A stretch of DNA of 64,000 nt from Rhododendron vialii (taxonomy: Eukaryota; Streptophyta; Magnoliopsida; Ericales; Ericaceae): contig NC_080557.1 in the NCBI RefSeq assembly GCF_030253575.1, positions 47,847,501 to 47,911,500 of the forward strand, read 5' to 3'. The notes beneath the pieces are model-generated. The model had not been told where the DNA came from. It saw only the letters and a list, made by a program, of their open reading frames with translations, and did not search any database. This document shows positions 23,941-35,865 of the stretch, piece by piece; positions within the stretch are counted from its first letter, which is position 1, and each line of letters opens with the position of its first letter. Both the position numbers and the translations under genes were made by a program.

Positions 23941-24830
23941 GGCGCAACAGGAAAAGGCAGTGTGGGATTGGATTGTTCCAGAGAGGGAAAGAATTTAAAT
24001 CACATATTCAACAGTAACAAATTTGAAAAGAAAGTTGTAAAGATATTTGTTTGGATAAGAAAAATGCTCCTCCCCTGATGATTGTGCTTGACAGTGATGG
24101 TTTGTGCTTCAATCAAGTTGGCACGTAGTATTATCCATATAAGCGTTAATCCACGTCTGAAGGAATGTCAGTATACCTACCTGAACAGCATCAGAAATCA
24201 GAATTATTGGTAAGATGGAAGCATTTTTGAGTCATGTTTCATTAGAAAAACAACTTGGTGGGGAATTATTCTTCAATGTTTGTGTTGAAAACAGTTTGTT
24301 TTAGAGGCAACTTTCGGAAAGGAAAGGACTAATATAATCACAAGAGTGACATGTACAGACAATGCCTGTTCTGATATCAGGGAATCCTATTTTGAAATGA
24401 AAGGTCAACTTAAAAGAAATATGCTGCTTGTCAAAATGCTTTTTGGTCACAACACGATTGAAGAGCGGTGGTCATTACGGGAAACGGATACAACATCTCG
24501 GCGCAGTTTCAAAATTCAGGTTCACCGACGTATAAATATTTTCCACTTTAAAAATAAATAAAACTTATTTCCTGAGATGTAACAGCATACTTGTCAAGTC
24601 TAATTCAACCAAAAAAAAAAAACACCCAGAAAGGGTTGTTGGATCATTGATAGAATGTCTTGAGTTAAAAGTTGAGGTTTTAGATATGAAGGAATCCCGG
24701 TGCTGTACTATTATTATCCAAGGATCTATCACCACCTCATGAGATCGATGCATGTCAACCAATATTCGTATCCATCCATCCATGTCCAGATAGCAATAGT
24801 ACTTGTTGTATAGGTTTTGCTTAGCTAACA

Positions 24831-25538
24831 GATTTCATGTTCCTGCTGTGCCTTCAATCTTTACGTAGAATCACGTAGGTCGATCGGATGCCAACAACTC
24901 AGTTATTGGAGAACATTATTCTTTTTAAAAATGAAAGGCAAATATGAAGATTGAAAATGTACTTAATAAATTGCATTCGACCATGAGGTTCCGATTGTCT
25001 GATAGAATTGCATTTGGTAAGAGTGTAACGGTTCGGATCCAATTTTTGAACTCGGGATGAAACCCATAATGAGGGCACAACAATGCCCCCCCCTCCCAAA
25101 CCAAGTCGGGAAGATTGAAACTAATGTTTTTATAACTCGGTACGCAGAAACCAATTTCATCTTCTACTAGCGGAAGTCCAATTAAAATTTCGACAAAACC
25201 AGTATGAACTACACCAAAATAATATGAATCGAAGACTTTTGGATGACTACTATTGGCCAATATAATATTCGGTAACCAATTTCATCGTCTACTGGCAAGC
25301 GAAAGTCTTAGCATACGTTGTACTTTTGTTTTCCTGTTACCACATAACTTTACTTACCACACAAATATTCCACCAAATAATTCAACCCAAGTGTTTGTCT
25401 CGAGGGGAAGACGGCCCAACTTTTCAAAAGCATCTCAGTCTGTTAGTAAATTATCTAATCCCCATAATCAAACTCTGTGGTGCTTAATAGCTTACAATTC
25501 CAACCACATGGGCCCGGGATGTTGCAAAAACAGCTCAC
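24831..25538. other. Intergenic, no gene recognised
   Basis: Right flank of the tandem array. No coding frame with family resemblance and no clear element ends. Confidence 0.5.
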
Positions 25539-25710
25539 TGTAGAGCGCCTTGTGAGGTGCATCCAGACAGTTCATCTAGGCAATCATTGGTCCGGATTGA
25601 AAATAAACTCTTCCAGTAAAGAGTTAACTTTTCCGTGGAAGAGTTCGTTTTTAATCCAGACCGCTGAAAACACTTTTGGACGGTCCAGATGCGCCCTGCA
25701 GCGCTCTACA
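25539..25710. mobile_element. Foldback MITE
   Basis: TGTAGAGCGC at the left and GCGCTCTACA at the right are exact inverted repeats. Further inside, GGTCCGGATTGAAAATAAAC pairs imperfectly with GTTTTTAATCCAGACC, so the whole 172 bases can fold. No target duplication was identified. Confidence 0.7.
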
Positions 25711-26577
25711 AGAAGCTACTTTGGAGCATCTCAACAGTCAAGATTTGGCAAGCATAAAATAATTGCATCCTTTTATTTTTTTTGGTAAGTATTTTAATTT
25801 GCAACTTTCCAACATAGTAACCGACATATCCTTTTTTCGCAAATCCGACGATGATAAGAATAGAATATAAATGAAATAAGGACTGCCCACATGGTCCCTT
25901 AATTAATAAACTAATCTCATGATTAATTGTGTGCGTTAGAATAATATCCGATTTGTTCCCATGCCCATTGCTTTAATTAATTAATAGTGAAACTAATCGA
26001 TCCCATGATTAATTATTGGACTGAAAATGGTAGTAGCTCCTAGCTAGTACGGATCATTACGTGGAAGAATTAAGTTTAACTTTTAGTACTAGTAATAATT
26101 CACTCGTTAATTTTCGTAGCAGATTAGTATTTGTATCCCTTTCCAAGTCATTTTGTTCAGCTTTCGGTTTAATTTCTACAACTGAAGTGGTTTCGAATCT
26201 TGATGATCATATGGGGGAGCTATCTAGGGAAAAAGGGGTTTGTTTTCTTTATCCGGCCAATTGGATAAACCCCAAAACACCTTTCTCACTCAGCAGATAG
26301 ATGCTCCATTCCAAGATGGATCTATCTATAATGGAAGTCCTACGTACTACTGTCCATGTGGGGATGTGAAATTACTGTTTTACCCTCACGCGGGATCGGG
26401 ATGTGGGTTATACGTAACTTATGCAATGTATTAAACACGGAGCCAGGTCCTCTTTATACCTATTTCCCGGTGTACTCGTAGTTCATGTCATTTTTCAGCT
26501 ACCGAATCATGTCTCTAGCTCGATCGAGACTCTTGTGTTTAGATTCTCATATGACGCACTATTGAGACACTTTCAAT
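25711..26577. other. Intergenic, no gene recognised
   Basis: AT-rich DNA without recognised genes or repeats. Confidence 0.5.
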
Positions 26578-26962
26578 TAGGGCCGGCTCATAAGTTTTGG
26601 AGGCCGGAAGCGAACCTCTTGAATAAGGTCTCCCTATATCTTCCATACAAAAGTTGGCCCGCACAAAGTTTCATAAAAAAAAAAAACCCATTACAAAAGA
26701 GGGGCCTCAAGGTATGCTGTATTCAAGTATTTTCCATCAACGGTCGTTAGTTCCCTTCCCTTATGAGTTGTGAGGCTTATTTTGTGGTTCCTCAATTTTA
26801 ATTGGGCTTATTTTGTGTAAAGGAGGTTTAGTGCAAAAAAAGATTTGGGCCATACATACATACATATATATAGAAGTTCTAGAATTTTAGGGCCCTCATT
26901 TTTAGCATTTTTTGGGGGCCCAAAGCCCATGCTTCTCCCGCCTATGCTATCAGCCGGCTCTG
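26578..26962. mobile_element. hAT-like non-autonomous element
   Basis: Ends TAGGGCCGGCTC and CAGCCGGCTCTG are inverted repeats and the element is flanked by an exact 8-base duplication CTTTCAAT (26570-26577, 26963-26970), the hAT target size. 385 bases, no coding capacity. Confidence 0.8.
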
Positions 26963-27200
26963 CTTTCAATGAGAAGGTGGACTATATATGGATGTAAAAT
27001 TAGCATACTACTCTCGTATCAACATACTTTCAATTGAACGATGTAATAAAATCTCAAGACAAATGAATCTCGATGGTGAAGCTGAAAATGAATTAGGACA
27101 CATGAATCAACCAAAAAAAAAAACCTCAGGGACAAAGGATTGGATTTTGTGCAAGTGTTAGATTTCTTTTGTGCACCAACAACCATTTGTGTTGTGGGCT

Positions 27201-27232
27201 GCCTCAGGGTTAATGTTGTCATTTGAGAATCT
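27201..27232 (+). promoter_or_regulatory. Conserved upstream block, CCIS gene copy
   Basis: TCAGGGTTAATGTTGTCATT followed by TGAGAAT, about 300 bases before the CCIS gene. It aligns with blocks upstream of five other cluster genes, although here the core is CTCAGGG rather than CGTCAGGG. Confidence 0.6.
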
Positions 27233-27529
27233 TATCAATCAGCTGGGATCAATTCACTGTCAATCAAATTAGACACTAAAACGGTGATTTAGGATGTCTT
27301 TTTGAACATTCATTGCCGTTCATTCTTCTATCCTGTTCTAATTAAGCAGCATTATTGCACCCTATATGTCGATCTCTACATAAGTCCCAACACCACATCT
27401 CAAGTTCCTCACACGAAATAATTAGAGCCTCGATCAACTCTCTCTATTCACTAGCTTCACATCCAAAATTGACATACCCTACGTTTGTGATTTTGTGACT
27501 ATAGATTTTCCTATTCTTCGGCTGTCGCA

Positions 27530-27838
27530 ATGGACACGGTGACGAGTTTGGGGGCCGAAAAGCCGGTGGTGATATTCAGCAAAAGCAACTGTTGCATTAG
27601 CCACAGCATCAAGACACTGATGTGCAGTTTTGGTGCGAACCCAACGGTTTACGAGCTCGACGAGCTCCCAAACGGGCAGCAGCTGGAGAGGGAGCTGGTG
27701 GCAATGGGGCGTCGGCCAAGTGTACCGGCTGTGTTCATAGGGAAGGAGTTGGTGGGTGGTTCTAATGAGGTCATGAGCCTCCATCTCAAGGGCAAGCTGG
27801 TCCAATCGCTCAGAAAGGCTAAAGCTATATGGGTTTAG
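27530..27838 (+). CDS. CC-type glutaredoxin, CCIS active site
   Basis: 102 residues, single exon. [34 protein letters not shown] at residues 21-24, a monothiol-like member in which the fourth position is Ser. Cis-Pro loop PSVPAVFIG, loop [13 protein letters not shown], tail KAIWV, near the usual terminal ALWL-type motif. The start and the YELDELP segment recall the Arabidopsis GRXS6-type gene that neighbours GRXC11 and GRXC14 there (from memory), so this end of the window may keep an old gene order. A possible TATA word (CTATATG) lies near 27362-27368. Its coding region is richer in G and C than the tandem array genes. Confidence 0.93.
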   Translation: MDTVTSLGAEKPVVIFSKSNCCISHSIKTLMCSFGANPTVYELDELPNGQQLERELVAMGRRPSVPAVFIGKELVGGSNEVMSLHLKGKLVQSLRKAKAIWV

Positions 27839-28472
27839 GGAGAAAACGAGAAAAAAAAAGCAACCAAATGAAATCTCTTTCCTTCTTTTTTTTCGCGCGT
27901 TTTTGCTGTGCCAAGTTTGATAAGATCAGTTTGTGTTTGCATTTGAACGTGTGTTTTCCTTTTGATTGTACCAAATGAAATCTCTCTCCTTTCTTCCTTA
28001 CATAATCTCTCAATATGTCATGTATCCTGATGCTTAATTACACTTGGGAAACAATAATGCTACAAAATACTGCACCCACAATGCACAGTGCATACAGATT
28101 TAATTACTCGAGAGAGTGTTGTTAGCACAATATTTGGACAAACATAATCTCGATGTGGATGGTCTGCCTTTGACGGAACGGGGAGAGGAATCGTTGAGGT
28201 ACATGTAAACTAATCCGAACACTCTTGACCGTCAAACCGCAAAAAAAAAAAAAAAGAAGCATTCTGGACAAATACTTTAGAAAAAGATTTGGCATGTAAT
28301 AATAACGTTGTGTGTGTGTGCCATCACCATGCCCTCATAGCCTTGTATCACATGGCTGCTGTAGAGGTATAGAGAGAAACGAATCCTCAATTTCAACTTT
28401 TGGGAGCACGTATTATTTTGACATTCAAATCTGAATAATTTCATCCTAATCTTAAAAACTATTTGGAAATTA
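27839..28472. other. 3' flank of CCIS gene, no further gene
   Basis: AT-rich, with A-runs and a short GT repeat near 28310. Nothing recognised. Confidence 0.5.
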
Positions 28473-28629
28473 CTCCCTCTGTCTTAAATAAGTGCCCGGC
28501 CCGCAAACCGAGACCTTTTAAAAGATGCATTTTTTTGGTTGAAGAATTCAAACTTTTTTCACAACTTAAAAGAATTCTTTTTAAAGGCCTGAGTTTTCGG
28601 GCTAGACACCTATTTAGGGATGAAGGAAA
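28473..28629. mobile_element. Stowaway-like MITE
   Basis: Begins TA-CTCCCTCTGTCTTAAATAAG, the classic Stowaway terminus, and ends CTATTTAGGGATGAAGGA, its inverted counterpart. The right border is approximate. Confidence 0.75.
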
Positions 28630-29569
28630 TATAAAACTATTCAAAAAACTAGAATTATTGGAATTGCTTTGGCAAAATTCGGAGAATCGATCAAAAGTTG
28701 AAATTCAATTATTTTAATGGGACTTGAAGGCCTTATCCAACCAATTCCGAGTTTCTAGAAGGGATAAGTTACAGGCTAGTCCACGTAATTGGCCCATATT
28801 TTTAAGAACTCCAACCCAATCTGAAAATGTCCGTAACGAGTATTAATTATCAAAATATGTTATTGACCGTCATTTTCCTATAAACACCAACACCTAATTG
28901 GTTCACATGCGACAGCGTCATGGGTTATGATTCAATGGCCCGACACTGCACAAGGCCGCTTCACATAGACGAAGGCCCACTGCTAAAGACCCATTAAAAA
29001 ACAGTGTCGTAGGATTTCTTCTTGCCGAGGCCAGTTAGTTATTTGTCCCAACAAAAAAAGAATATTTCCTAAAAAAATTTGTCTCATTTTGATGTTTCGT
29101 GAGGAGGCCAGTACCACTGGAATGAGCCAAAATCCACCGGAAGAGGCCGGAAAATTGACCGGAACGAAATTAATCAGAGGTTGATGGTACCCTTTTTTTC
29201 CTCCAAAAAACAAGGCGGGTACCATAATAATTCCTGCAGCAGAAATTTACATAGTACTAATAGAAGTCCCGGAATACACTGCAATTTAGTATGAAGGAAG
29301 TCAATCAAAATCCCATGATCTTCTCCATATCTTCTCCATGATTTCAGTAATTCCCATGGTTTAGTCACTCAAATCAGTCGATCCCGCCATTGGTTTCCTA
29401 ATTAGCGTAATTAGTCAACCTCGCTAGAGTGATATCAGCTTCTAAAAATGGTACAAAAGTCCTATAGTCTCCTAGACTTAATTATTTGGGTTCAGTTCCT
29501 TTCAGATTCAAGTTTTGAACGAACTCGACGGAACAATTCAAATCTAGACCATATATTGAGACAATTAAT
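28630..29569. other. Intergenic, no gene recognised
   Basis: No coding frame or element ends seen. Confidence 0.45.
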
Positions 29570-30156
29570 GCATGGTTCGAATTTTCAAATCTCCAGTTGC
29601 TCATGCATTATGCTTTTCGTTCAAATTAAGGACCGGAGATGATCCAATTCCTAATTAATTATCTCTATTAATTTGAGTTAAATTCAAATCTCCAGTTGCT
29701 CATGCAATATGTTTTTTGTTCTCCAATAGTTTCATGATTCTCATGAATGGTAATAATATAACATGCTCACAGTTCTCTCGTACGTACAAAATAATGTGGT
29801 ACAAGTGTCACGCCAATGTCTTATAAATTTTTTTTTTCAATATATCATTTTTTCGTCCCGTGAAATATGCAAATAGAAATGCAGACGATGGTGTATCATT
29901 CAATTAAAAGAGACGACAATAACTTTTAAGTAAGATATTATTTAGAAGGCAGAAAAAAGAAAAAGAAAAATACATATCTCAGAAAACACACTTACTCTCA
30001 TCAAATTACCTCTCCCATAACAAAAAGGCTCATATGGCCATATTCTCTTTAATCACTGCTAAAAGCAAAAACAGCGACTATATATAGTAGTTGCAATAAT
30101 AATAATAATAATAATATATGGGAATTATTCATTATTGATTGAAGCTTGGAATAAAT
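29570..30156 (-). repeat. Inverted copy of the 3' flank of the CCIC genes
   Basis: Reverse complement of this stretch matches the plus-strand 3' flanks at 48685-49200 and 58350-58745 (shared words include GAAACTATTGGAGAAC and GAGCCTTTTTGTTATGGGAG). The CCMS and CCIC genes therefore descend from one ancestral gene together with its 3' flank, now in opposite orientations. Confidence 0.8.
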
Positions 30157-30498
30157 TTATCCCCTCCTTTCATTATTCCAGATATGAATAGCCCTGGCCC
30201 TCAGGAGTTTCCTCACCAGCTCCCCCCTGACATGGAGGCTCGTGACCTCATTAGGCCCACCGACCAGCTCACCGCCTACGAACACCATCGGTACACTTGG
30301 CCCACGGCCCAATGCCACCAGCTCCCTCTCCAGTTGCTTCCCATTTTGAAGCTGGTCAAGCTCGTAAATCGTAGGATTCGCACCGAAACCATAGAAAAGT
30401 ATCTTCATGCTGTCGCTCATGCAACAATCGCTCTTGCTGAATATCACCAGGGGACCTTGGGCCCCCAAATTCATCACCGTGTTCGTGTTCCTGGCCAT
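30157..30498 (-). CDS. CC-type glutaredoxin, CCMS active site, extended C-terminus
   Basis: 113 residues, single exon. MARNTNTVMNLGAQGPLVIFSKSDCCMSDSMKILFYGFG places CCMS at residues 25-28. Cis-Pro loop PSVPMVFVG; loop GGPNEVTSLHV has Pro where most members have Ser/Ala. The tail is AIHIWNNERRG: compared with the CCIC genes ending AIHLWN or AIHVWN, one T of the AATTAATGA end is missing, which removes the stop and adds NERRG. This buries the normally terminal TGA-binding tail. The copy at 61462 shares the change. Met at 30498 is chosen because it aligns with its partner. Confidence 0.92.
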   Translation of the reverse strand: MARNTNTVMNLGAQGPLVIFSKSDCCMSDSMKILFYGFGANPTIYELDQLQNGKQLERELVALGRGPSVPMVFVGGELVGGPNEVTSLHVRGELVRKLLRARAIHIWNNERRG

Positions 30499-30618
30499 AG
30501 ATTGATGTATATACGAGTGAGGGATTGAAAGAGAAGGGAGAATGTGAAGTGTTGTTTTCTTTTGAAGAGGAGGATGTATGAGATTTTGTTGTGAGGAAAT
30601 GGAGGGGGTGATGGAGGC

Positions 30619-30626
30619 TATATATA
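30619..30626 (-). promoter_or_regulatory. TATA box of CCMS gene (block C)
   Basis: TATATATA, about 120 bases before the start codon at 30498, conserved in C' as TTTATATA. Confidence 0.65.
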
Positions 30627-30777
30627 GGGTTTACTGATCGAGGTGGTGGGGGTGGGTTGCGAGTAGAGATGCTTAAGTACTACATTGCAGATAGAAAAGC
30701 AAATTGAGAAAAAATATTCCAAAAGATCGTAGTACAATTTAGCCTTGTTTTATCATCATTGTTTGAGAGAGACCTCC

Positions 30778-30778
<1 letters not shown>

Positions 30779-30809
<31 letters not shown>

Positions 30810-30950
30810 AGATTTATACTAATAGCAAGTTGGAGATATATTGGAGGATCCTAATTAATATGCAAAATGTGAACCATGGGGAGGTACAATTTTATATTCC
30901 CGAATTGACAGCATTGACCCTGACGCATCCTTTACCACGCACGTAGGGGC
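30779..30950 (-). promoter_or_regulatory. Conserved upstream module with GA tract, block C
   Basis: On the minus strand: ATGCGTCAGGGTCAATGCTG (core near 30905-30925), GGGAATATAAAAT, CCATGGTTCACA, GGATCCTCCAATAT, CAACTTGCTATTAG and then a GA repeat (30781-30810). The same order of words is seen upstream of the CCMS genes at 43758 and 61462 and, as an orphan, at 56638. Confidence 0.75.
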
Positions 30951-31507
30951 ACATCATGTATTGCGCTATACTTGTTTTGATGTCTTTTAGCCCGTAAGAT
31001 TTCAATTGAATTTTGGAGAAATTTGTCTGAGTGCAGAATAAAATGGTGGTGGATAGAGGACGGTTTTGGGAAGAAACTCTATTGCTAACATTTGTCGTAA
31101 CTACACATTCACGTGAGACCCAGACGTTTGATATTTTAGATCAATCTCACGAGAGTGTTTTGTATTTATAAATTTTTGGAGAGTGTTGGAGGCCTACATG
31201 ACGGTTCTCCAAGAGCACCTATAAATTTTTGTTTTTCAAAGCCAACAACTGGGAGGGAAGTTGTTCTAATTTGGGCCGAGCAAAAAAAAAAAAGTTGTTC
31301 TAATTTGGCGTATTTATGTTTCTACTCGTGCTGTTTTCTATGTTCTTTTTTACGCACTAAAGTAAAAGATGCGTTATAATTCTGAGCTACAAAACAGCTC
31401 TGGGACATTTTGTGAGACCCATAGTTTTCATGACTCAAACACCAGATTGTTTCCCAAAACCACGCTCATCTCTCAACATGATTTTCAATAAATTTTCTCT
31501 TCGCATG

Positions 31508-31723
31508 CTTCACCCATCCCATAAAGTTTGTCCGATCCACATAACGAGAACTTAAAAATCACACCTTCTTTCCAAGAAAAAATTCGAACTTTTCTCAAAA
31601 ATTAGAAGAACTCATTAACATCTAGTAAATTTCTGGGAAAAAATTTGAATTTTTCTTGAAAAGAATGTGTTATTTTAAAGTCCTCATTATACAGACCGGA
31701 CAAATTTTATGAGACACACGAAG
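31508..31723. mobile_element. Foldback MITE, shared by C and C'
   Basis: CCCATAAAGTTTGTCCG near the left end pairs with CGGACAAATTTTATGAG near the right. The left part of the same element is at 63891-64000, cut by the window edge, so it was present before C and C' separated. Confidence 0.65.
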
Positions 31724-32144
31724 TATTATTCTCTCTCTCCACTTGTTATCTCTCTCAAAACTTTTACCAAATACCCTCGAGGTGTTTCTGTGCATGAATA
31801 TATCTGTATACATACAAAGAGAGTTGAAGCTACGTAGAGCCATGTTGGAGTTGGAGCATCTGATGAGGTGGAAAAAGTTTTTTGGGTTTATCCCAATTGG
31901 TCCCTCTCACAATGCAAAGATTCGCCTCCAATTTCCAATCCATGAAAATGTGCGTAATATATAGTAGCTGATGATGCGCAAAAAAAAAAAAAAAAATAGT
32001 AGCTGATGATCAGCCTTTAAGAACACGGCAAATCGAAAACCAAAAGATGTACAAAATCCTTCCGCGTAGCATAATGAATCGTATTAAAGCGCAAAACACT
32101 GCCAACTACACACTTAGGGTCGCCTCATTGGTTTGGGCGGATTC

Positions 32145-33299
32145 TGTTGGAACATTTTCAAAATATTTAATGAATATTAAATGTAAATATTGGTGAACGG
32201 TTTTAATCCAAGAGGCATGACTATTCAGGTTAAATGAATAGACATGAATATTGGATTTGAGCACAAAAGGTGTGTCTATTCAGGTTAAATGAATAGACAT
32301 TACCAGACCAAAAGGTGACCATTGGGGTGGAATGAATAGACATGACTATTATAAATAGACATGACTATTGCATTTAATAAAAGAGGTGTAATCATTGGCC
32401 AACGGTCACGATCTATGCCTATAAAAGGCAAATGGTTCTACCAATTGAAAAGATGAAGAGAATCAGAACAATTCTGATTGTTCTTTCTCTCTAGAATTAT
32501 CTCCTACGATTATACTTAAGAGGCTCGCAAAATCCAATGGTATTCGGGTCTCTCTTCGTTTGTGCATAACGCAGTTAGACAACAGTTGGAGACTGGGCTT
32601 CATTTTATCTTCGAGGCGGCTTCGCTGTAACCCGGTGCACACCTAATTCTCTCGAATTGGTGGGGGCGAATATCGTCTTAAGGACAGCGACATAGTAACG
32701 TGACTTGAAGCATCTTTGTTTATCTATTTTCATCGGCTACGACGAATTTTGAATACAACAATCTTAAGACGATATCTCCGGGAAGATGAAAGTGGATTGA
32801 TTACGTTACGGGTCCTTAAGACGAAGACGGAAAGATGCGATTGGAGACTTAAAGGCAACAGGGTTAATAATAATTACCTTTTGGGGCTACGATTTCCAGT
32901 GAGCCGTAAACTCTTACTAGTTTTGCTCAAGGTGAAAGGTACACTATAATTTCATTTTTGTCATGCCTCTGGACTATAGTTTTTGGGTTTGCAAACTCAT
33001 AGTTTCATCAATACGTGGGAGAATTGTCAAGGAAGACAATTTTGGCATTGTGATTATGGTTCAACTAATAATCCAATGGTATTCGGGTCTCTCTTCGTTT
33101 GTGCATAACGCAGTTAGACAACAGTTGGAGACTGGGCTTCATTTTATCTTGGAGGCGGCTTCGCTGAAACCCGGTGCACACCTAATTCTCTCGAATTGGT
33201 GGGGGCAAATATCGTCTTAAGGATAGCGACATAGTAACGTGACTTGAAGCATCTCTGTTTATCCACTTTCATCGGCTACGACGAATTTTGAATACAACA
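32145..33299 (+). mobile_element. Broken LTR element, Copia-like, non-coding
   Basis: A 616-base LTR-like unit (32145-32760) begins TGTTGG and ends CAACA and contains GAATTGGTGGGGGCGAAT, a word common near the ends of plant Copia LTRs. Its last 230 bases recur at 33068-33299, a truncated second LTR. About 307 non-coding bases lie between. The flanking 5-mers gattc and gatgc match at 4 of 5. It is a small, rearranged fossil without protein domains; moderately old judging by LTR differences. Confidence 0.7.
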
Positions 33300-33317
33300 G
33301 ATGCTCAGGCTTTAGGG

Positions 33318-34083
33318 CAGGGAAGGAGCCAGGATTTTATCCTAACAGTGGCAAAATATATGCTAAAAAAATTAAAAAGATGCATTGCAATATGTGTTCA
33401 ACACTTTGTTCAATACTTCTCTTTTCTTAAAGAACGAGTCAATTATTTTCTTGACCATGATTACCTATCACATGAGTTTACACAAATCAATAAATTGCTA
33501 TATTTCTTTTATATAGTGCAAATACCATCTATTTCTCAATACAACCCCAATAAGGAATTCAAGACATTCAATAATTTCTCGAACTTCAATTGAATATTGA
33601 AAAAGACTAACATTTTTCCAAAGGAATTTGAGAAATTCACGCAAAACGCCCAAAGATAAATAATGTTTAATTTTTCGAAATTCCACTGCTAGCATTGGAA
33701 ATTTGAAAATTTGGGAGTCCACTAAATGAGAAATCCGCTACTGCCAAGTCGTGCACAGTGCTGATTGTTTTGGTTAACTTGTTTAATTTTTTAGGTTAAA
33801 GAGTGAAGTTTTTTTTTCTTAATTAGACCTCATCCTTTATATTATTTTACTTTGGCCAATTGAATTTAGTTTTGGAATACTATTTTGGGTCTCTTTTTTG
33901 AAAAAAAAATAGAGGTTTTTAGGACTAGTATAGAGCAAAAAAATAAGGGAAAAAAAAATCTAGCGGTGGCGAAATCCATATAAGTTGGGGAAAGTTATTT
34001 TTTTTTTACATATAATAATTGCATTTTTTACAATTCTTGCCGTGGCGACCGCTCTTACTAGACCGCTCCTGGCTCCATCATTG
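33318..34083. mobile_element. hAT-like non-autonomous element
   Basis: Ends CAGGGAAGGAGCCAGGA and TCCTGGCTCCATCATTG are inverted repeats; flanking 8-mers CTTTAGGG (33310-33317) and CTTAAGGG (34084-34091) match at 7 of 8. 766 AT-rich bases with no transposase. Confidence 0.75.
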
Positions 34084-34091
34084 CTTAAGGG

Positions 34092-35559
34092 GTGCTTCTC
34101 AAAATCTGGGGTGGATTTCCCACCGGATGAGTACTCAGCAATAAGTAGGGGGTCGTGGTTGATGTGTCCGTGCTAATTCTCCTGAAGATTTGAATTGCGC
34201 AGTCGGATCCATGTAGTAGCTTAGTTGTAAGGCTGATCTTCCGTTACCAAAAAAACTGCAAACAATCCTATTAATTACATCTTCGTTATTCTCCTTCTTA
34301 TCATATTAGTACTATAAAGCATCGATCACGTGTTTATTCTTCAAGAAAGGGCCATTTTTAAGCATCAATTAAATTGTCGGTTTTAGAAAGTACGGTAAAA
34401 AAGTTGCAAATCATGACCATATTATTCCGTGCTGTATTAACTGTACGTAGTGACGATATACTAATTCTCACATCTGAATTAAAGTAAATAGTTGTAGTAT
34501 TAAGATACTAAAGCTCAATTATTGTCACCACCTGCGGTACGTGGTGGACCTGGTGGTCCAGCTTATTTGGTGGGGTTAGAGGTCACGGGTTGAAGACATA
34601 CTATTGTTGCCCCCTTGATCAACCTGAGGCGGTGGCCTCACGTTTGGGTCTTTGAACCCCTTTGAGTCCACCCTGCATTTGTCTTAATTGGGCCCCAGGC
34701 ATGGGGCAATGCGCACCATGCACCTTTGAGTTCTCGTTGCGGGTTTGGAGGACAACTCCCCACGCTTGGACGCACACTCTTTTGATTAGCAAAATAAATG
34801 ATACAATTATTGTCGTATTGGTTATGTGATTAAGATCCTTTAATTAGCGCTTTGTAGAAGTTATTGCGCGCAGGGGACAAACTTACAGTAGATGTTAAAC
34901 GTAGATTGTTCAAAACGGGAAGGTACAGAGCACACTACCTTCAATAGAGGAATTCTCCAAGCAAGTTCGTTTAGTACATACCATGACATGATACGAATAT
35001 GATCATGTATTAAAGGTTGATATTATGAATTTATGAGCAAATGTCATGAGCCATGTCACAGAAGCGGAGGTGCTGATGACCGAACTCGGCGTGGTGCTCC
35101 AGAACCAATGAAATCAAGTTGTAAGAGTAGAAGGTGACCATTGCTCCGACCACTAGGCACATGACTCCGGAGGCCCAGCTAAGGGATGCAAATGCTTATG
35201 GGAGGCTTAACAGCGCTGGAGCTACAATTGATGTTGTCAAGTGGTACCCACTATGTATCCATGACCCTTTAGTGTTCACATTCATTCATTTAATCAGATT
35301 ATAAGTTCGTGTCAAGCAAATTTTACATAAATTCGGACATCTGAGTAATATAAAAATTGTGATACAAAATTTTTCACTTTTGAGGTTCTAGGATAATGTC
35401 AGTTTGGGTATGGTCCCCGGCCAGTATGATGATTTCATTTGTGATCCAAGAAGTCATTGATGATCACATGCATGATGAGGCATTGAATTCATTGTCTTGC
35501 TATAGTGCGCGCACTAATAAAATCTTGCCAGCCATTTAGCTAGTGGTCCACATCGGATT
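34092..35559. other. Intergenic, no gene recognised
   Basis: Includes a GC-richer stretch at 34530-34790 that may be an old SINE-like or other repeat, but no clear polymerase III boxes or ends were found. Confidence 0.4.
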
Positions 35560-35727
35560 CGGGGACCATGTAGTGAGCAAAATCACTACAGGGTTGCAGC
35601 AAGCAATATCAGCCGTCTGAAAAAGTTTTCACTGGTTTGTTTTAAATTCGAATCGTTGATTGTTGAAATAGACGACTGAGATGTTTGCTACAACCCTATA
35701 GTGACTTTGCTCACTACAGGATCCCCG
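35560..35727. mobile_element. Foldback MITE
   Basis: CGGGGACCATGTAGTGAGCA at the left pairs with the reverse complement of the right end (TGCTCACTACAGGATCCCCG). The arms of about 38 bases differ at only a few positions. 168 bases in total. Confidence 0.75.
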
Positions 35728-35865
35728 GGTCTGTACACACACCACTTCTCAATAATGTGGCCAAACTTTTTACATAGGATCCTTGGTGAGCACGAGCCAT
35801 AAAGCCAGGCAAAGCTAGAGCTTAATTAGGTACATTTTGCAACTTTATATGAAAAACACTAAGTT

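Larger units (their letters stand above)
11969..24830 (-). repeat. Five-unit tandem array of a glutaredoxin-bearing segment
   Basis: The same landmark GTTCTAACTTCC starts units at 11969, 14576, 17580, 19850 and 22813, giving spacings of 2607, 3004, 2270 and 2963 bases. Each unit holds a glutaredoxin copy, a conserved upstream part (CACGTCTGCAGGAATGTC) and a conserved downstream part (GGAATTTCTTCATT). The copies are broken (12.6 kb), open (15.2 kb), broken and inverted (18.1 kb), broken (20.5 kb) and open (23.5 kb). The last unit is shortened after 24550. Each landmark is followed by a GAAA microsatellite of variable length, longest at 17781-17817. Unequal crossing-over is the simplest origin. 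Confidence 0.9.
29996..31723 (-). repeat. Segmental duplication block C (partner C' at 61353-64000)
   Basis: Near-collinear with 61353-64000 in the same orientation: gene, TATA, GA tract, conserved upstream block and distal flank, ending with a shared MITE. Differences include a triplicated 140-base segment and a 772-base insertion in C'. Confidence 0.88.

Noticed and set aside
30139-30528. Open frame of 129 codons on the plus strand over the CCMS gene (similar ones at 27479-27805, 43749-44108, 57990-58319 and 61444-61869)
   Set aside because: Each is the antisense shadow of a GC-rich glutaredoxin gene. They look alike only because the sense genes are alike; composition (many His, Arg, Leu) is typical of shadow frames.
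34530-34790. Possible SINE
   Set aside because: Looks repeat-like and GC-richer than its flanks, but lacks a convincing B box, A-tail and target duplication.
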